Shown here one piece after another: positions 50,745 to 58,613 of a DNA stretch of 64,000 nt; the first letter of the stretch is position 1, and every line of letters begins with the position of its first letter. The notes beneath the pieces were generated by a model, which saw nothing but the letters and a program-made list of their open reading frames with translations, was not told the DNA's origin and ran no database searches. The translations under genes and the position numbers were made by a program. The DNA is from Australimonas brisbanensis (GTDB taxonomy: Bacteria; Chloroflexota; Dehalococcoidia; Lucifugimonadales; Australimonadaceae), in the NCBI GenBank assembly GCA_038147155.1, contig JAYQTA010000003.1, positions 186,001 to 250,000 of the forward strand, in the 5' to 3' direction.

Positions 50745-51740
50745 CTAGTAGCCGCGCTCCCACTCCACCAGGTTGGTCAGCGGCTCGCCCGTCAGGTAGT
50801 GGGCGAGGTTCTCCACGAAGACGTTGAACCCCAGCTGCTGGGGCACGTCGGAGCGGTAGGAGATGTGGGGGGTCATGATGATGCGCGGGTGGTCCGCCAT
50901 GCGCGGGGCCGGGTCGTGCTCCTTCTCGCCCACCCACACGTCCAGGTACGCCCCACCCACCTGCCCGGAGTCCACCGCCGCCATGAGCGCGTCCTCGTCG
51001 ATCACCTCGCCCCGGGCGATGTTCATGATGATGGCCCCCCTGGGCAGGGCGGCTAGCACCTCGGCGTTGATGAGCCGCTCCGTCTCCGGCGTGCTGGCGG
51101 CGCACACCGCCAGGAAGTGGGACTCGCGCGCCATCTCAACCAGCGCCGAGGCGGGGTAGAGCACGTCCACCCCGTCCACGTTCTCTCGCCGCTCGGTGGC
51201 GGAGCGGCGGGTGGCCACCACGCGCATACCCACGCCCTTGGCCAGGCGCGCCAGGTGGGCGCCGATGCCGCCCAGGCCCACGATGCCCATGGTGCGGGCC
51301 GAGAGGAGCCACGGCTGGAACACCTCGCGCCCCTTCCAGCGCGTCGCCGTCTCACGGGCGGCGTGGTCCAGGTTCTTGGACAGCATCATCCCGCCCGTCA
51401 GCGCCATCTCCGCGATGGGCAGCGCGCCGGTGTAGCCGCGGGCCGAGGTCATGGTCACGTCCGTGCCCCAGAAGTCGCGGTCGGCCAGGTCAGAGATGCC
51501 GGCGAAGTTGGCGTGCACCCACCGCATGCGGGGGGCCAGCGCGCCCAGGTCATGCGGGCACCCCGCGCCCACCGCCACCACCTCCGCCTCGGCCAGCGCC
51601 CCCAGTTGCTCCCGGGTGAGGGCCGTGCGCTCCTCGGCCTGGGTGAGGTTGATGCGGCCCGGCGCCACGGCGCGGATGCGCTCCAGCGCTGAGGCGGATG
51701 CCTCCCGCAGGACGAAGACGTTCAGGGTGCGGTCGCTCAC
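50745..51740 (-). CDS. D-2-hydroxyacid dehydrogenase (paralogue 2 of a tandem pair)
   Basis: This 331-residue paralogue of the downstream gene has GIVGLGGIGAHLARLAKGVG, the intact arginine motif IMNIARGEVIDEDAL and LGGAYLDVWVGE-like and MTPHISYRSD segments. It shares the opening pattern (xNVFVLREAS...IRAVAPGRI / VVVLRDVPQ...EAVAPGRI) with its partner. The loop between Rossmann strands differs, so the two probably act on different substrates or serve as a heteromer. It is the upstream gene of the pair. Confidence 0.86.
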   Translation of the reverse strand: MSDRTLNVFVLREASASALERIRAVAPGRINLTQAEERTALTREQLGALAEAEVVAVGAGCPHDLGALAPRMRWVHANFAGISDLADRDFWGTDVTMTSARGYTGALPIAEMALTGGMMLSKNLDHAARETATRWKGREVFQPWLLSARTMGIVGLGGIGAHLARLAKGVGMRVVATRRSATERRENVDGVDVLYPASALVEMARESHFLAVCAASTPETERLINAEVLAALPRGAIIMNIARGEVIDEDALMAAVDSGQVGGAYLDVWVGEKEHDPAPRMADHPRIIMTPHISYRSDVPQQLGFNVFVENLAHYLTGEPLTNLVEWERGY

Positions 51741-51764
51741 GTGGGGCCTCCGATGGGTGAAGGG

Positions 51765-53573
51765 TCAGGGCGCTGCGGGCTCCGGCGCGCCGGCGGTGGC
51801 GGCGAACTGCTCGCGGTAGAGGGCGGCGTAGCGCCCGTCCAGCGCCAGCAGCTCCTCGTGGGTGCCGCGCTCGGCCACCGCACCGTCGGCGATGAAGAAG
51901 ATGATACCCGCCTCCAGCACCGTGGACAGCCGGTGAGCGATGACCAGGGTGGTGCGCCCGGCGGTGAGGGCCGCCAGCGCCTCCTTCACCGCGCGCTCTG
52001 CGTGGGAGTCAAGCGAACTGGTGGCCTCGTCCAGCACCAGGATGGCCGGGTCCTTCAGGAACATGCGCGCGATGGCCAGGCGCTGCTTCTCCCCGCCGGA
52101 GAGGCGATAGCCGCGCTCGCCCACCACCGTCTCGAACCCCTCCGGGAGCGCCTCCACCACCTTCAGCACCGAGGCGGCGCGGCACGCGGCCCGCACCTCG
52201 GCCTCCGTGGCGTCCGGGCGGGCGAGGCGCAGGTTGGCGGCCACGGTGTCGTGGAAGAGGAACGTCTCCTGGGAGACGTACCCCACCTGGGAGCGCAGCG
52301 AGTCCAGCGTGACGGACCGCACGTCGTGCCCGTCCACCAGCACCGCGCCCGCCACCGGCTCGTACAGGCGCGGGAGCAGGTAGGTGATGGTGGTCTTGCC
52401 CGCGCCCGACGGGCCCACCAGGGCCGCCATCTGCCCCGGCTCCACCTCAAGGTTCAGCCCGTCCAGCACCGGCCGGCCCGGTGTGTACTCCACGCGCACG
52501 TCCCGGTACTCGATGCGCCCGCGAACGCGGGGCAGGGGTGTGGCGCCCGGCGCGTCGGCGATGTCGGGCTCCAGGTCCAGGTACTCGAAGATGCGCTCGA
52601 AGTAGGCGGCGGAGGTCACCACGTCCACGTGCAGCGACATCAGGTCCGTTGCCGGGCCGTACAGGCGCCCCAGCAGGGCGACGAAGGCGACCACGGTGCC
52701 CAGGGTGAGGGCCCCGGAGATGACCTCGAGGCCCCCCGTCCAGTACAGCAGGGCGGGCCCGCCGGAGGAGACGAGGAACAGGAGCATGAAGTACCAGCGC
52801 CCCACCAGCGTCTCGCGCACCTGCAGGCGCATCAACGCGCGCGCATCGTCCGTGAAGCGCCGCAACACGGCCCCCTCGCGGGTGAAGGTCTTGATGAGCA
52901 TCAGCCCGCTGATGCCCAGCGATTCGGCCATGAGCGCGTTCAGCGCCCCGGACTGGGCCTGGCGCTCGGAGCGCAGGCGCCGGCGCATCCGGCCCACGGT
53001 GAGGGTGGGCACGATGAGCCAGGGCAGGAGTGCCAGAGCGATGACGGTGAGGCGCCAGTCCATGGCGATCATCGCCGCCAGGGTGGTGGTGAGGATGAGG
53101 ACGTTCTGGAAGATGGAGACCATCGTCCCGGAGACCACGGTGTCGATGCCGTTGATGTCGCTGGTCAGGCGCGACATCAGTTCACCCGTGCGCGATTCGG
53201 TGAAGAAACGCAGCGACTGGCGCTGAAGGGTGGCGAACATGCGCAGACGCAGGTCGAACATGATGCGCTGGCTCACCAGCGTGTTCAGGTAGGAGCGGGC
53301 CACCCCCACCAGCCCCGAGGCCAGCGCCGCACCCGCCACCCCGGCGGCCAGCCACGCCAGCAAGCGCGCGTTCCCGTGGGCCAGCGCGTCGTCGATGATG
53401 CCGCGCACCAGCAGCGGGGCCACCAGCCCCAGCGCCGCGTTGAGCCCCACTGCGACCAGCAGCAGGAGCAGCAGCGGCCAGTAGGGGGCCAGGAACCCCA
53501 CCGTGCGGCGCAGGTTCATCTGGCCCAGCGCCGTTGCCGAGCGCAGGGGGGTGGGACGGGCGTGCATGCGCAT
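51765..53573 (-). CDS. ABC exporter (MsbA-like) with fused membrane and ATPase domains
   Basis: This 602-residue half-transporter has six membrane helices in residues 25-320 and an ATPase domain with GPSGAGKTT, the Q-loop YVSQETFLFHDTV, the signature LSGGEKQRLAIARM and LVLDEATSSLD. It probably functions as a homodimer exporting lipid or hydrophobic compounds. A TATACT box ends eight bases before the ATG at 53573, suggesting a leaderless or near-leaderless message. A second Met (residue 3) is possible. The gene is monocistronic. Confidence 0.93.
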   Translation of the reverse strand: MRMHARPTPLRSATALGQMNLRRTVGFLAPYWPLLLLLLVAVGLNAALGLVAPLLVRGIIDDALAHGNARLLAWLAAGVAGAALASGLVGVARSYLNTLVSQRIMFDLRLRMFATLQRQSLRFFTESRTGELMSRLTSDINGIDTVVSGTMVSIFQNVLILTTTLAAMIAMDWRLTVIALALLPWLIVPTLTVGRMRRRLRSERQAQSGALNALMAESLGISGLMLIKTFTREGAVLRRFTDDARALMRLQVRETLVGRWYFMLLFLVSSGGPALLYWTGGLEVISGALTLGTVVAFVALLGRLYGPATDLMSLHVDVVTSAAYFERIFEYLDLEPDIADAPGATPLPRVRGRIEYRDVRVEYTPGRPVLDGLNLEVEPGQMAALVGPSGAGKTTITYLLPRLYEPVAGAVLVDGHDVRSVTLDSLRSQVGYVSQETFLFHDTVAANLRLARPDATEAEVRAACRAASVLKVVEALPEGFETVVGERGYRLSGGEKQRLAIARMFLKDPAILVLDEATSSLDSHAERAVKEALAALTAGRTTLVIAHRLSTVLEAGIIFFIADGAVAERGTHEELLALDGRYAALYREQFAATAGAPEPAAP

Positions 53574-53580
53574 CCCAGCC

Positions 53581-53586
53581 AGTATA
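53581..53586 (-). promoter_or_regulatory. -10 box of the ABC exporter
   Basis: TATACT on the minus strand (53586-53581), eight bases before the ATG at 53573. No ribosome site is visible between, which fits a leaderless or near-leaderless transcript. Confidence 0.5.
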
Positions 53587-53594
53587 GGCGCTGG

Positions 53595-54770
53595 TCAGTC
53601 CAGGGGCAGTCCGGCGTACTGCTCGGCCAGGGAGGCGGCGGCATGCTCCGAAGAGGTGACGTAGTCCAGATGAGCCATCTGGAGGCGCTGCTGCACCGCA
53701 TCGGCCTCCGGGAAGGTGTGCAGCAAGGTGGTCATCCACCAGGAGAAGTGCTGCACCTTCCACACCCGGCGCAGGCACGTCTCGGAGTAGGCGTCCAGGC
53801 CCAACTCATCGCCCGATGCGTAGAACGCCTCCAGCGCGCGGGAGAGCACCAGCGCGTCGGCGACGGCCAGGTTGAGCCCCTTGGCGCCCGTGGGCGGGAC
53901 GATGTGCGCGGCGTCCCCCGCCAGGAACAGGCGCCCGGAGCGCATGGGCTCGGCCACGAAGGAGCGCATGGGGGTGATGGACTTCTCCAGGATGGGCCCC
54001 TCCTGCAGCGCCCAGCCGGGGCTGGCGAACCGGGCGTGGAGCTCGTCCCAGATGCGCCGGTCGGACCAGTTCTCGATGACATCGTCCGGCGCGCACTGCA
54101 CGTAGAGGCGGGAAATCTCGGGCGAGCGCAGCGAATGCAGCGCGAAGCCGCGGGGCGTGCAGGCGTAGATCAGCTCCTCGGTGGAGGGGGCCACCTGGGC
54201 CAGGATGCCGACCCAGCCGAAGGGGTAGTCGTGGACGTACTCGCGCACCAGCCCCGCGGGCATGGCCTGGCGCGAGGGGCCGTGGTAGCCGTCGCACCCG
54301 GCCACGAAGTCGGCCTCCAGCACCTGCTCCGTGCCATCGGCACCCCGCCAGCGCACCGTGGGCCGCGGGCCGTCGATGCCCTCGATCGCCGTCACCTCGG
54401 CCTCGAAGTGCAGCGGAGCGCCCGCCGCCAGGCGCGCGCTCACCAGGTCCTTCACCACCTCACGCTGCCCGTACACCCAGATGCTCCGCCCGCCGGTGAG
54501 GCCAGTGATGTCGATGCGGTGCGGCTGTCCGTTGAAGCGCAGTTCGATGCCGTGGTGGCGCAGCCCCTCTCGGTGCAATCGCTCGGCCAGGCCCAGCTCG
54601 GTGAGCACGTCCACGGTGCCGTGCTCCAGCACCCCGGCGCGCACGCGGTTCTCCACGTACTCGCGAGAGCGCGACTCCAGCACCACCGACTCGATGCCCG
54701 CACGGGACAGCAGGTGGGCGAGGGTGAGCCCGGCCGGGCCCGCACCGATGATGGCGACCTGGGTGTGCAT
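53595..54770 (-). CDS. pobA: 4-hydroxybenzoate 3-monooxygenase-type flavoprotein
   Basis: This 391-residue class A flavin hydroxylase resembles PobA (394 residues). It opens with QVAIIGAGPAGLTLAHLLSRAG, has RVRAGVLEHGTVDVL, GCDGYHGPSRQAMP and the FAD motif GDAAHIVPPTGAKGLNLAVADALVLSRAL. It hydroxylates 4-hydroxybenzoate to protocatechuate in the characterised members. The ATG at 54770 is chosen as the first Met before the Rossmann motif. It is divergent from an MFS transporter, which could import the aromatic acid. Confidence 0.88.
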   Translation of the reverse strand: MHTQVAIIGAGPAGLTLAHLLSRAGIESVVLESRSREYVENRVRAGVLEHGTVDVLTELGLAERLHREGLRHHGIELRFNGQPHRIDITGLTGGRSIWVYGQREVVKDLVSARLAAGAPLHFEAEVTAIEGIDGPRPTVRWRGADGTEQVLEADFVAGCDGYHGPSRQAMPAGLVREYVHDYPFGWVGILAQVAPSTEELIYACTPRGFALHSLRSPEISRLYVQCAPDDVIENWSDRRIWDELHARFASPGWALQEGPILEKSITPMRSFVAEPMRSGRLFLAGDAAHIVPPTGAKGLNLAVADALVLSRALEAFYASGDELGLDAYSETCLRRVWKVQHFSWWMTTLLHTFPEADAVQQRLQMAHLDYVTSSEHAAASLAEQYAGLPLD

Positions 54771-54884
54771 GGGAGACCTCGCAGGGAGACTGGCGCGGCC
54801 AGTATCCCTGCGCCGGTGGGCCGGGGCAAGCGCCGGAGGCCTCGACCCGCTAGCATGGGCCCCACCCCTTCGCCTGAGGCTCCC

Positions 54885-56120
54885 ATGCCCCTCCCGTTCT
54901 GGCCGCTTCGCCTCTACCGGGGCTGGTGGATCGCCGCCGCCGGGTTCCTGGCGCTGTTCGTTCACGGCGGGGCCACCACCTACGTCTTCTCCGTCCTGCT
55001 CCCGCCCATGGAGGCGGGGCTGGGGTGGAGCCGCACCACCTTCGTGGGGGCCATCACCCTGGGCACGGGGGTGACCGCGCTCACTGGCATGGCCCTGGGG
55101 CCGCTGTTCGACCGCCACGGCTCACGTTGGGGGATGAGCGTGGGCGCAGCGGCGGGCGGTGGGCTGCTGGTGGGGCTGGCGCTGGTGCGCGCGCCGTGGC
55201 AGTACTACCTGCTCCTGGGCGTGGGGCTGGGAGCGACGCGGGCGGCGGTGGAGATCGTGGGCCCGCGTACCGCCATCGCCAACTGGTTCGTGCGCAGGCG
55301 CGCCTCGGCCTACGCCCTCTACTCCGGCGGGCGTGCCGTCTCCGGCGTGGTGCTGGTGCCGCTGGTGGCGCTGGTCGTGGGGACGTGGGGTTGGCGGGCA
55401 GGGTGGGCGCTCATGGGCGTGGGCGCGTGGGCGCTGGTGCTACCAGCGGCGATGCTGGCGGTGCGCCGTCGCCCGGAGGACGTGGGCCTGCTCCCGGACG
55501 GTGGGCCGGTGCCGGGAGCGGCGGGCAGGGCACCGGCGCCGGAACGGGCGTGGACGGTGCGCCAGGTCACGCGGCTTCCGGCCTTCTGGCTGCTGGTGTG
55601 GGGCTTCATCCTGGTGGACCTACCCGCGGTGGGCATCTTCATCCACCTGGTGCCCTACCTTCAGGAGACCGGGCTCTCGCCCGCAGCGGCAGCGGGGGGT
55701 GTCAGCCTCTTTGCCGCGGGTGCGGTGGCGGGGCGGCCCTTCTGGGGCGTGGTCTCGGCGCGCCTGGGCGTGCGGGGGGCGCTGGTGGGCTCCGGTGTGC
55801 TGTACGGGGTGAGCGTGACCACCTTCGGCCTCGCGCCGGGGCCCGGAGCGGTGGTGGGCGCGGCGGTGGTGGTGGGCCTGACCAACGGCGGCACCGCCCA
55901 GCTCATCTCCCAGACCTGGCCCGACTACTTCGGCCGGTCCATCGTGGGCTCACTCACCGGCCTGACCACGCTGCTCATCACCCCCGCCTCCGCGCTGGCC
56001 CCGCTGGTGGGCGCGGTGGTGCACGATGCCACCGGCGACTACCGGCCGGTGTGGGTGGCCTTCGGTATGGCGGGGTTCGGTGCGGCCATCGCCTTCGCTC
56101 TGGCGCGGCGCCCGCGCTAG
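54885..56120 (+). CDS. MFS transporter
   Basis: This 411-residue major facilitator protein has twelve predicted helices and the motif-A-like loop LFDRHGSRWGMSV between helices 2 and 3. It is related to oxalate/formate- or monocarboxylate-type MFS proteins by the opening FYRGWWIAAAGF-like pattern (RLYRGWWIAAAGFLALF). The gene is divergent from the 4-hydroxybenzoate hydroxylase, so an aromatic or carboxylic acid is a plausible substrate. Its stop shares a CTAG with the thioredoxin-like gene. Start ATG at 54885. Confidence 0.88.
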   Translation: MPLPFWPLRLYRGWWIAAAGFLALFVHGGATTYVFSVLLPPMEAGLGWSRTTFVGAITLGTGVTALTGMALGPLFDRHGSRWGMSVGAAAGGGLLVGLALVRAPWQYYLLLGVGLGATRAAVEIVGPRTAIANWFVRRRASAYALYSGGRAVSGVVLVPLVALVVGTWGWRAGWALMGVGAWALVLPAAMLAVRRRPEDVGLLPDGGPVPGAAGRAPAPERAWTVRQVTRLPAFWLLVWGFILVDLPAVGIFIHLVPYLQETGLSPAAAAGGVSLFAAGAVAGRPFWGVVSARLGVRGALVGSGVLYGVSVTTFGLAPGPGAVVGAAVVVGLTNGGTAQLISQTWPDYFGRSIVGSLTGLTTLLITPASALAPLVGAVVHDATGDYRPVWVAFGMAGFGAAIAFALARRPR

Positions 56121-56716
56121 GACCCTGTGGCCAGGCGCTCCAGCAGGGCCCGCCAGGCCTCCTCACCGCTGGTGCCGTACCCATCGCGCAGGACCACCAC
56201 GCCCTGTGCGTCGATGCCCACCGCCGATGACTGCGCGGTGATGGCGTAATCACGCACCACCTGAGGGTCCGCGAGCACCGTGGGCCAGGGATACCCGCCC
56301 CCCTCGGCGAAGCGGCTGGCCGAGGCGTCGGACTCCCACACCTGCGAGCCCACCGCCACCAGGACGACGCGCTCCGCGTAGGCGGGGTATAGGGCCTTGA
56401 GCGTCCGCAACTCGGCGCGGCAGTCTGGTCACCAGGAGGCGAAGAAGTACACCAGGATGGGCCGCCCGCCGGCCACCTGCTCGATGGAGGTGACCTGCCC
56501 CTCCAGCGTCAGCGCCAGCGCGTCCGGGGCGCGCTCACCCTCGCGGGCGCCCACCGGCAGGTCCATCCGCCAGTAGGCCCCTGGCGTGGGCGCCGGGGCA
56601 CCGGCAGGCAGGGGTGTGGGGGTCGCCGCGCTGGGCCCCGCGCATGCGGCGAGGGCCAGGGCCGCCAGCGCGATGGCGAGGGTGGCGAGGGGGAGGGTGG
56701 TGAAGTGTCTGCCCAT
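56117..56716 (-). CDS. TlpA-like thioredoxin-fold lipoprotein with an in-frame TGA at the redox site (candidate selenoprotein)
   Basis: The 199-codon frame starts at the ATG at 56716. The signal ends in a lipobox LALAAC, followed by a Pro/Thr linker. The fold begins near residue 64 with ALALTLEGQVTSIEQVAGGRP and reaches ILVYFFASW, then TGA (codon 96, 56431-56429), then PDCRAELRTLKALYP. The frame continues without shift to the end, with YPWPTVLADPQVV and VGIDAQGVVVL as in TlpA/ResA proteins. The usual motif is W-C-P-x-C, so TGA replaces the first redox cysteine exactly and reads as W-Sec-P-D-C. Base error or a stop mutation are the alternatives. Confidence 0.6.
56405..56420 (-). other. Hairpin just after the TGA (bacterial SECIS candidate)
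   Basis: Starting eight bases after the TGA, CCGC-GCCGAGTT-GCGG can form a four-pair stem with an eight-base loop that begins with G, and two more pairs are possible below a bulged A. Bacterial SECIS elements lie directly after the TGA and carry a G at the loop start. The stem is short and GC-rich sequence gives such hairpins often, so it is only compatible evidence. Confidence 0.3.
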
Positions 56717-56886
56717 CTAACCTGAGTACGTTCAGGACGGCGCATCGGTTCCCCTCGGTGCGGACGGAGAGTGAGCGTTAACGATTCTTAACCGGAATTT
56801 CACCGTATCTGCCCGCACGGACCGCCTGCGCCGTCGTACGCTCCGCCCACGCTCCGGTGGCCGCCCTGCCAGGCTGATGGGCCACG

Positions 56887-56941
56887 CGAGCGCAGGAGAG
56901 TCCCCTGGAATGAGCGAGCCAAAGGCGAGCGGGAAAGCCCC
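56887..56941 (-). repeat. Copy of the GCTCGC hairpin repeat downstream of fhs
   Basis: On the minus strand, directly after the fhs stop, CCCGCTCGCCTTTGGCTCGC and then TCATTCCAGGGGACTCTCCTG match the block 3' of yeiH (3986-4026) with only a few changes. The first hairpin module is kept. It lies 3' of the gene in the same sense as near yeiH. The rest of the 56717-56944 gap holds CCTGA-GTACGT-TCAGG (56721-56736) before the thioredoxin-like gene and no further gene. Confidence 0.6.
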
Positions 56942-56944
56942 GCG

Positions 56945-58609
56945 CTAGATTCCCGTGATCTCGCCGTGGGCGTCTATGTCCACGTCCAGCGCACCGGGGT
57001 GCTTGGGCAGGCCGGGCATGGTGTTCACCTCGCCCACCAGCGCCACCACGAACCCCGCTCCACTGGACACGCGCAGGTCTGCCACCTCGATGGTGTGGCC
57101 CACCGGTCGGTTGCGCAGCGACGGGTCGCCGGAGAGCGAGGCCGGTGTCTTGGCCACGCACACGGGCAGCCTATCCCACCCCAGTGCCTCCAACCGGGCC
57201 AGCGCCCGACGCGCGGCGGCGCTCCAGCGCACACCACCCGCGTTGTAGACGCGGTTCGCCAGCACCTCCACCTTGCGCAGCACGGGCGCCTCCTCGGAGA
57301 AGAGGGCCGTGGGCTGCACCGGCCCCCCGGAGGCGGTGCGCATCACCGCATCGGCCAGGTCCGCCGCCCCCGCGCCGCCCTGGGCGTAGCCGGAGCAGAG
57401 CACCGCGGCCGATGCGCCCGAGGCGATGGCGATGTCCTGCGCCACCACCAGTTCCTCCGGTGAGTCCGAGGGGAAGCGGTTCAGCGCCACCACCACCGGC
57501 AGTCCGAAGCCGCGCACGATGCCCACGTGGTGCTCCAGGTTCGCCGCGCCCAGGCGCACCGCCAACGGGTCGGGCCGATCCAGCGCGTCGGCGGGCGCGC
57601 CGCCGTGCCAGCGCAGCGCGCGCACCGTGGCCACCAGCACCACGGCGGAGGGGCGCAGGCCGGAGGGACGCGCCTTCAGGTGGACGAACTTCTCCAGCCC
57701 CAGGTCGGACCCGAACCCCGCCTCGGTGATGACGTAGTCGGCGTGGGAGAGGGCGAGCCGGTCGGCCAGGACCGAGGAGCACCCGTGGGCGATGTTGGCG
57801 AAGGGCCCTGCGTGCAGCAGCGCGGGGGTGCCCTCCAGCGTCTGCACCAGGTTGGGCTCCACCGCGTCCTTGAGCAGCGCCAGCATGGCCCCGGTGGCGC
57901 CCACATCGTCCGCACTCACCGGTGCGCCCTCGCGGGTGTAGCCCACGGTGATGGCGCCCAATCGCCGGCGCAGGTCGTCCCAGCCCGAGGCCAGCGCCAG
58001 CACCGCCATCACCTCGGAGGCGGCGGCGATGTCGAATCCCGTCTCGCGCACAGGGCCGTTCTCATGTCCGCCCAACCCCAGCGCCACGGAGCGCAGCGCC
58101 CTATCGTTCATCTGCACCACGCGTCGCATGCTGAGCCCCGCCCCGTCCAGGCCATCCACCAGGCCACGCTGGGCGGCGTTGTCGGCCAGCGCCGCCAGCA
58201 GGTTGTGGGCCGACTCCACGGCGTGGAAGTCGCCGGTGAAGTGCAGGTTGATGCGCTCCTCCGGCACCACCCGTGCGGCTCCCCCGCCGGTGCCGCCGCC
58301 CTTCACCCCGAACACCGGGCCCATGGACGGCTGGCGCAGCGTCACCGCCGCGCGCTGGCCCGCCCGCGCCAGCCCGTCAGTCAGGGCGATGGCCATGGTG
58401 GTCTTGCCCTCGCCCGCAGGGGTGGGCGTGATGCCGGTCATCACCACCAACCGTCCCTCGCCCGCGCGGGCCACGGGGATGGCGTCCAGGCTCACCTTGG
58501 CCATCTCATCGCCGTAGGCCGTCAGGTGGCGGGGGGCGATGCCCAGCACGCGGGCCACCTCCGCGATGGGCCGCGGCGGGCGGGGGCGTGCGGGCTGGCG
58601 GGTGGGCAA
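56945..58609 (-). CDS. fhs: Formate-tetrahydrofolate ligase
   Basis: This ATP-dependent enzyme loads formate onto tetrahydrofolate, giving 10-formyl-THF for purine and C1 metabolism. The 554-residue product has TPTPAGEGKTT at 61-71 (P-loop), LRQPSMGPVFGVKGG, the substrate segment LHFTGDFHAVESAHNLL and FVHLKARPSGLRPSAVVLVATVRALRWHGG. The start is a TTG at 58609, taken because the conserved IAEVARVLGIAP region begins only 15 residues after it and GAGGGG lies upstream. It sits four bases from the molybdenum hydroxylase stop. Confidence 0.93.
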   Translation of the reverse strand: MPTRQPARPRPPRPIAEVARVLGIAPRHLTAYGDEMAKVSLDAIPVARAGEGRLVVMTGITPTPAGEGKTTMAIALTDGLARAGQRAAVTLRQPSMGPVFGVKGGGTGGGAARVVPEERINLHFTGDFHAVESAHNLLAALADNAAQRGLVDGLDGAGLSMRRVVQMNDRALRSVALGLGGHENGPVRETGFDIAAASEVMAVLALASGWDDLRRRLGAITVGYTREGAPVSADDVGATGAMLALLKDAVEPNLVQTLEGTPALLHAGPFANIAHGCSSVLADRLALSHADYVITEAGFGSDLGLEKFVHLKARPSGLRPSAVVLVATVRALRWHGGAPADALDRPDPLAVRLGAANLEHHVGIVRGFGLPVVVALNRFPSDSPEELVVAQDIAIASGASAAVLCSGYAQGGAGAADLADAVMRTASGGPVQPTALFSEEAPVLRKVEVLANRVYNAGGVRWSAAARRALARLEALGWDRLPVCVAKTPASLSGDPSLRNRPVGHTIEVADLRVSSGAGFVVALVGEVNTMPGLPKHPGALDVDIDAHGEITGI

Positions 58610-58613
58610 GGGG

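Noticed and set aside
51741..56120. A very long open frame of about 1459 codons on the plus strand
   Set aside because: Only its last 411 codons (from 54885) are the MFS transporter. The rest lies antisense to the ABC exporter and the flavin hydroxylase and is the low-complexity shadow typical of high GC.
56778..57161. A 127-codon frame at the end of fhs on the minus strand
   Set aside because: It overlaps fhs in another frame and then runs through the hairpin repeat; no ribosome site and Arg/Gly-rich composition.
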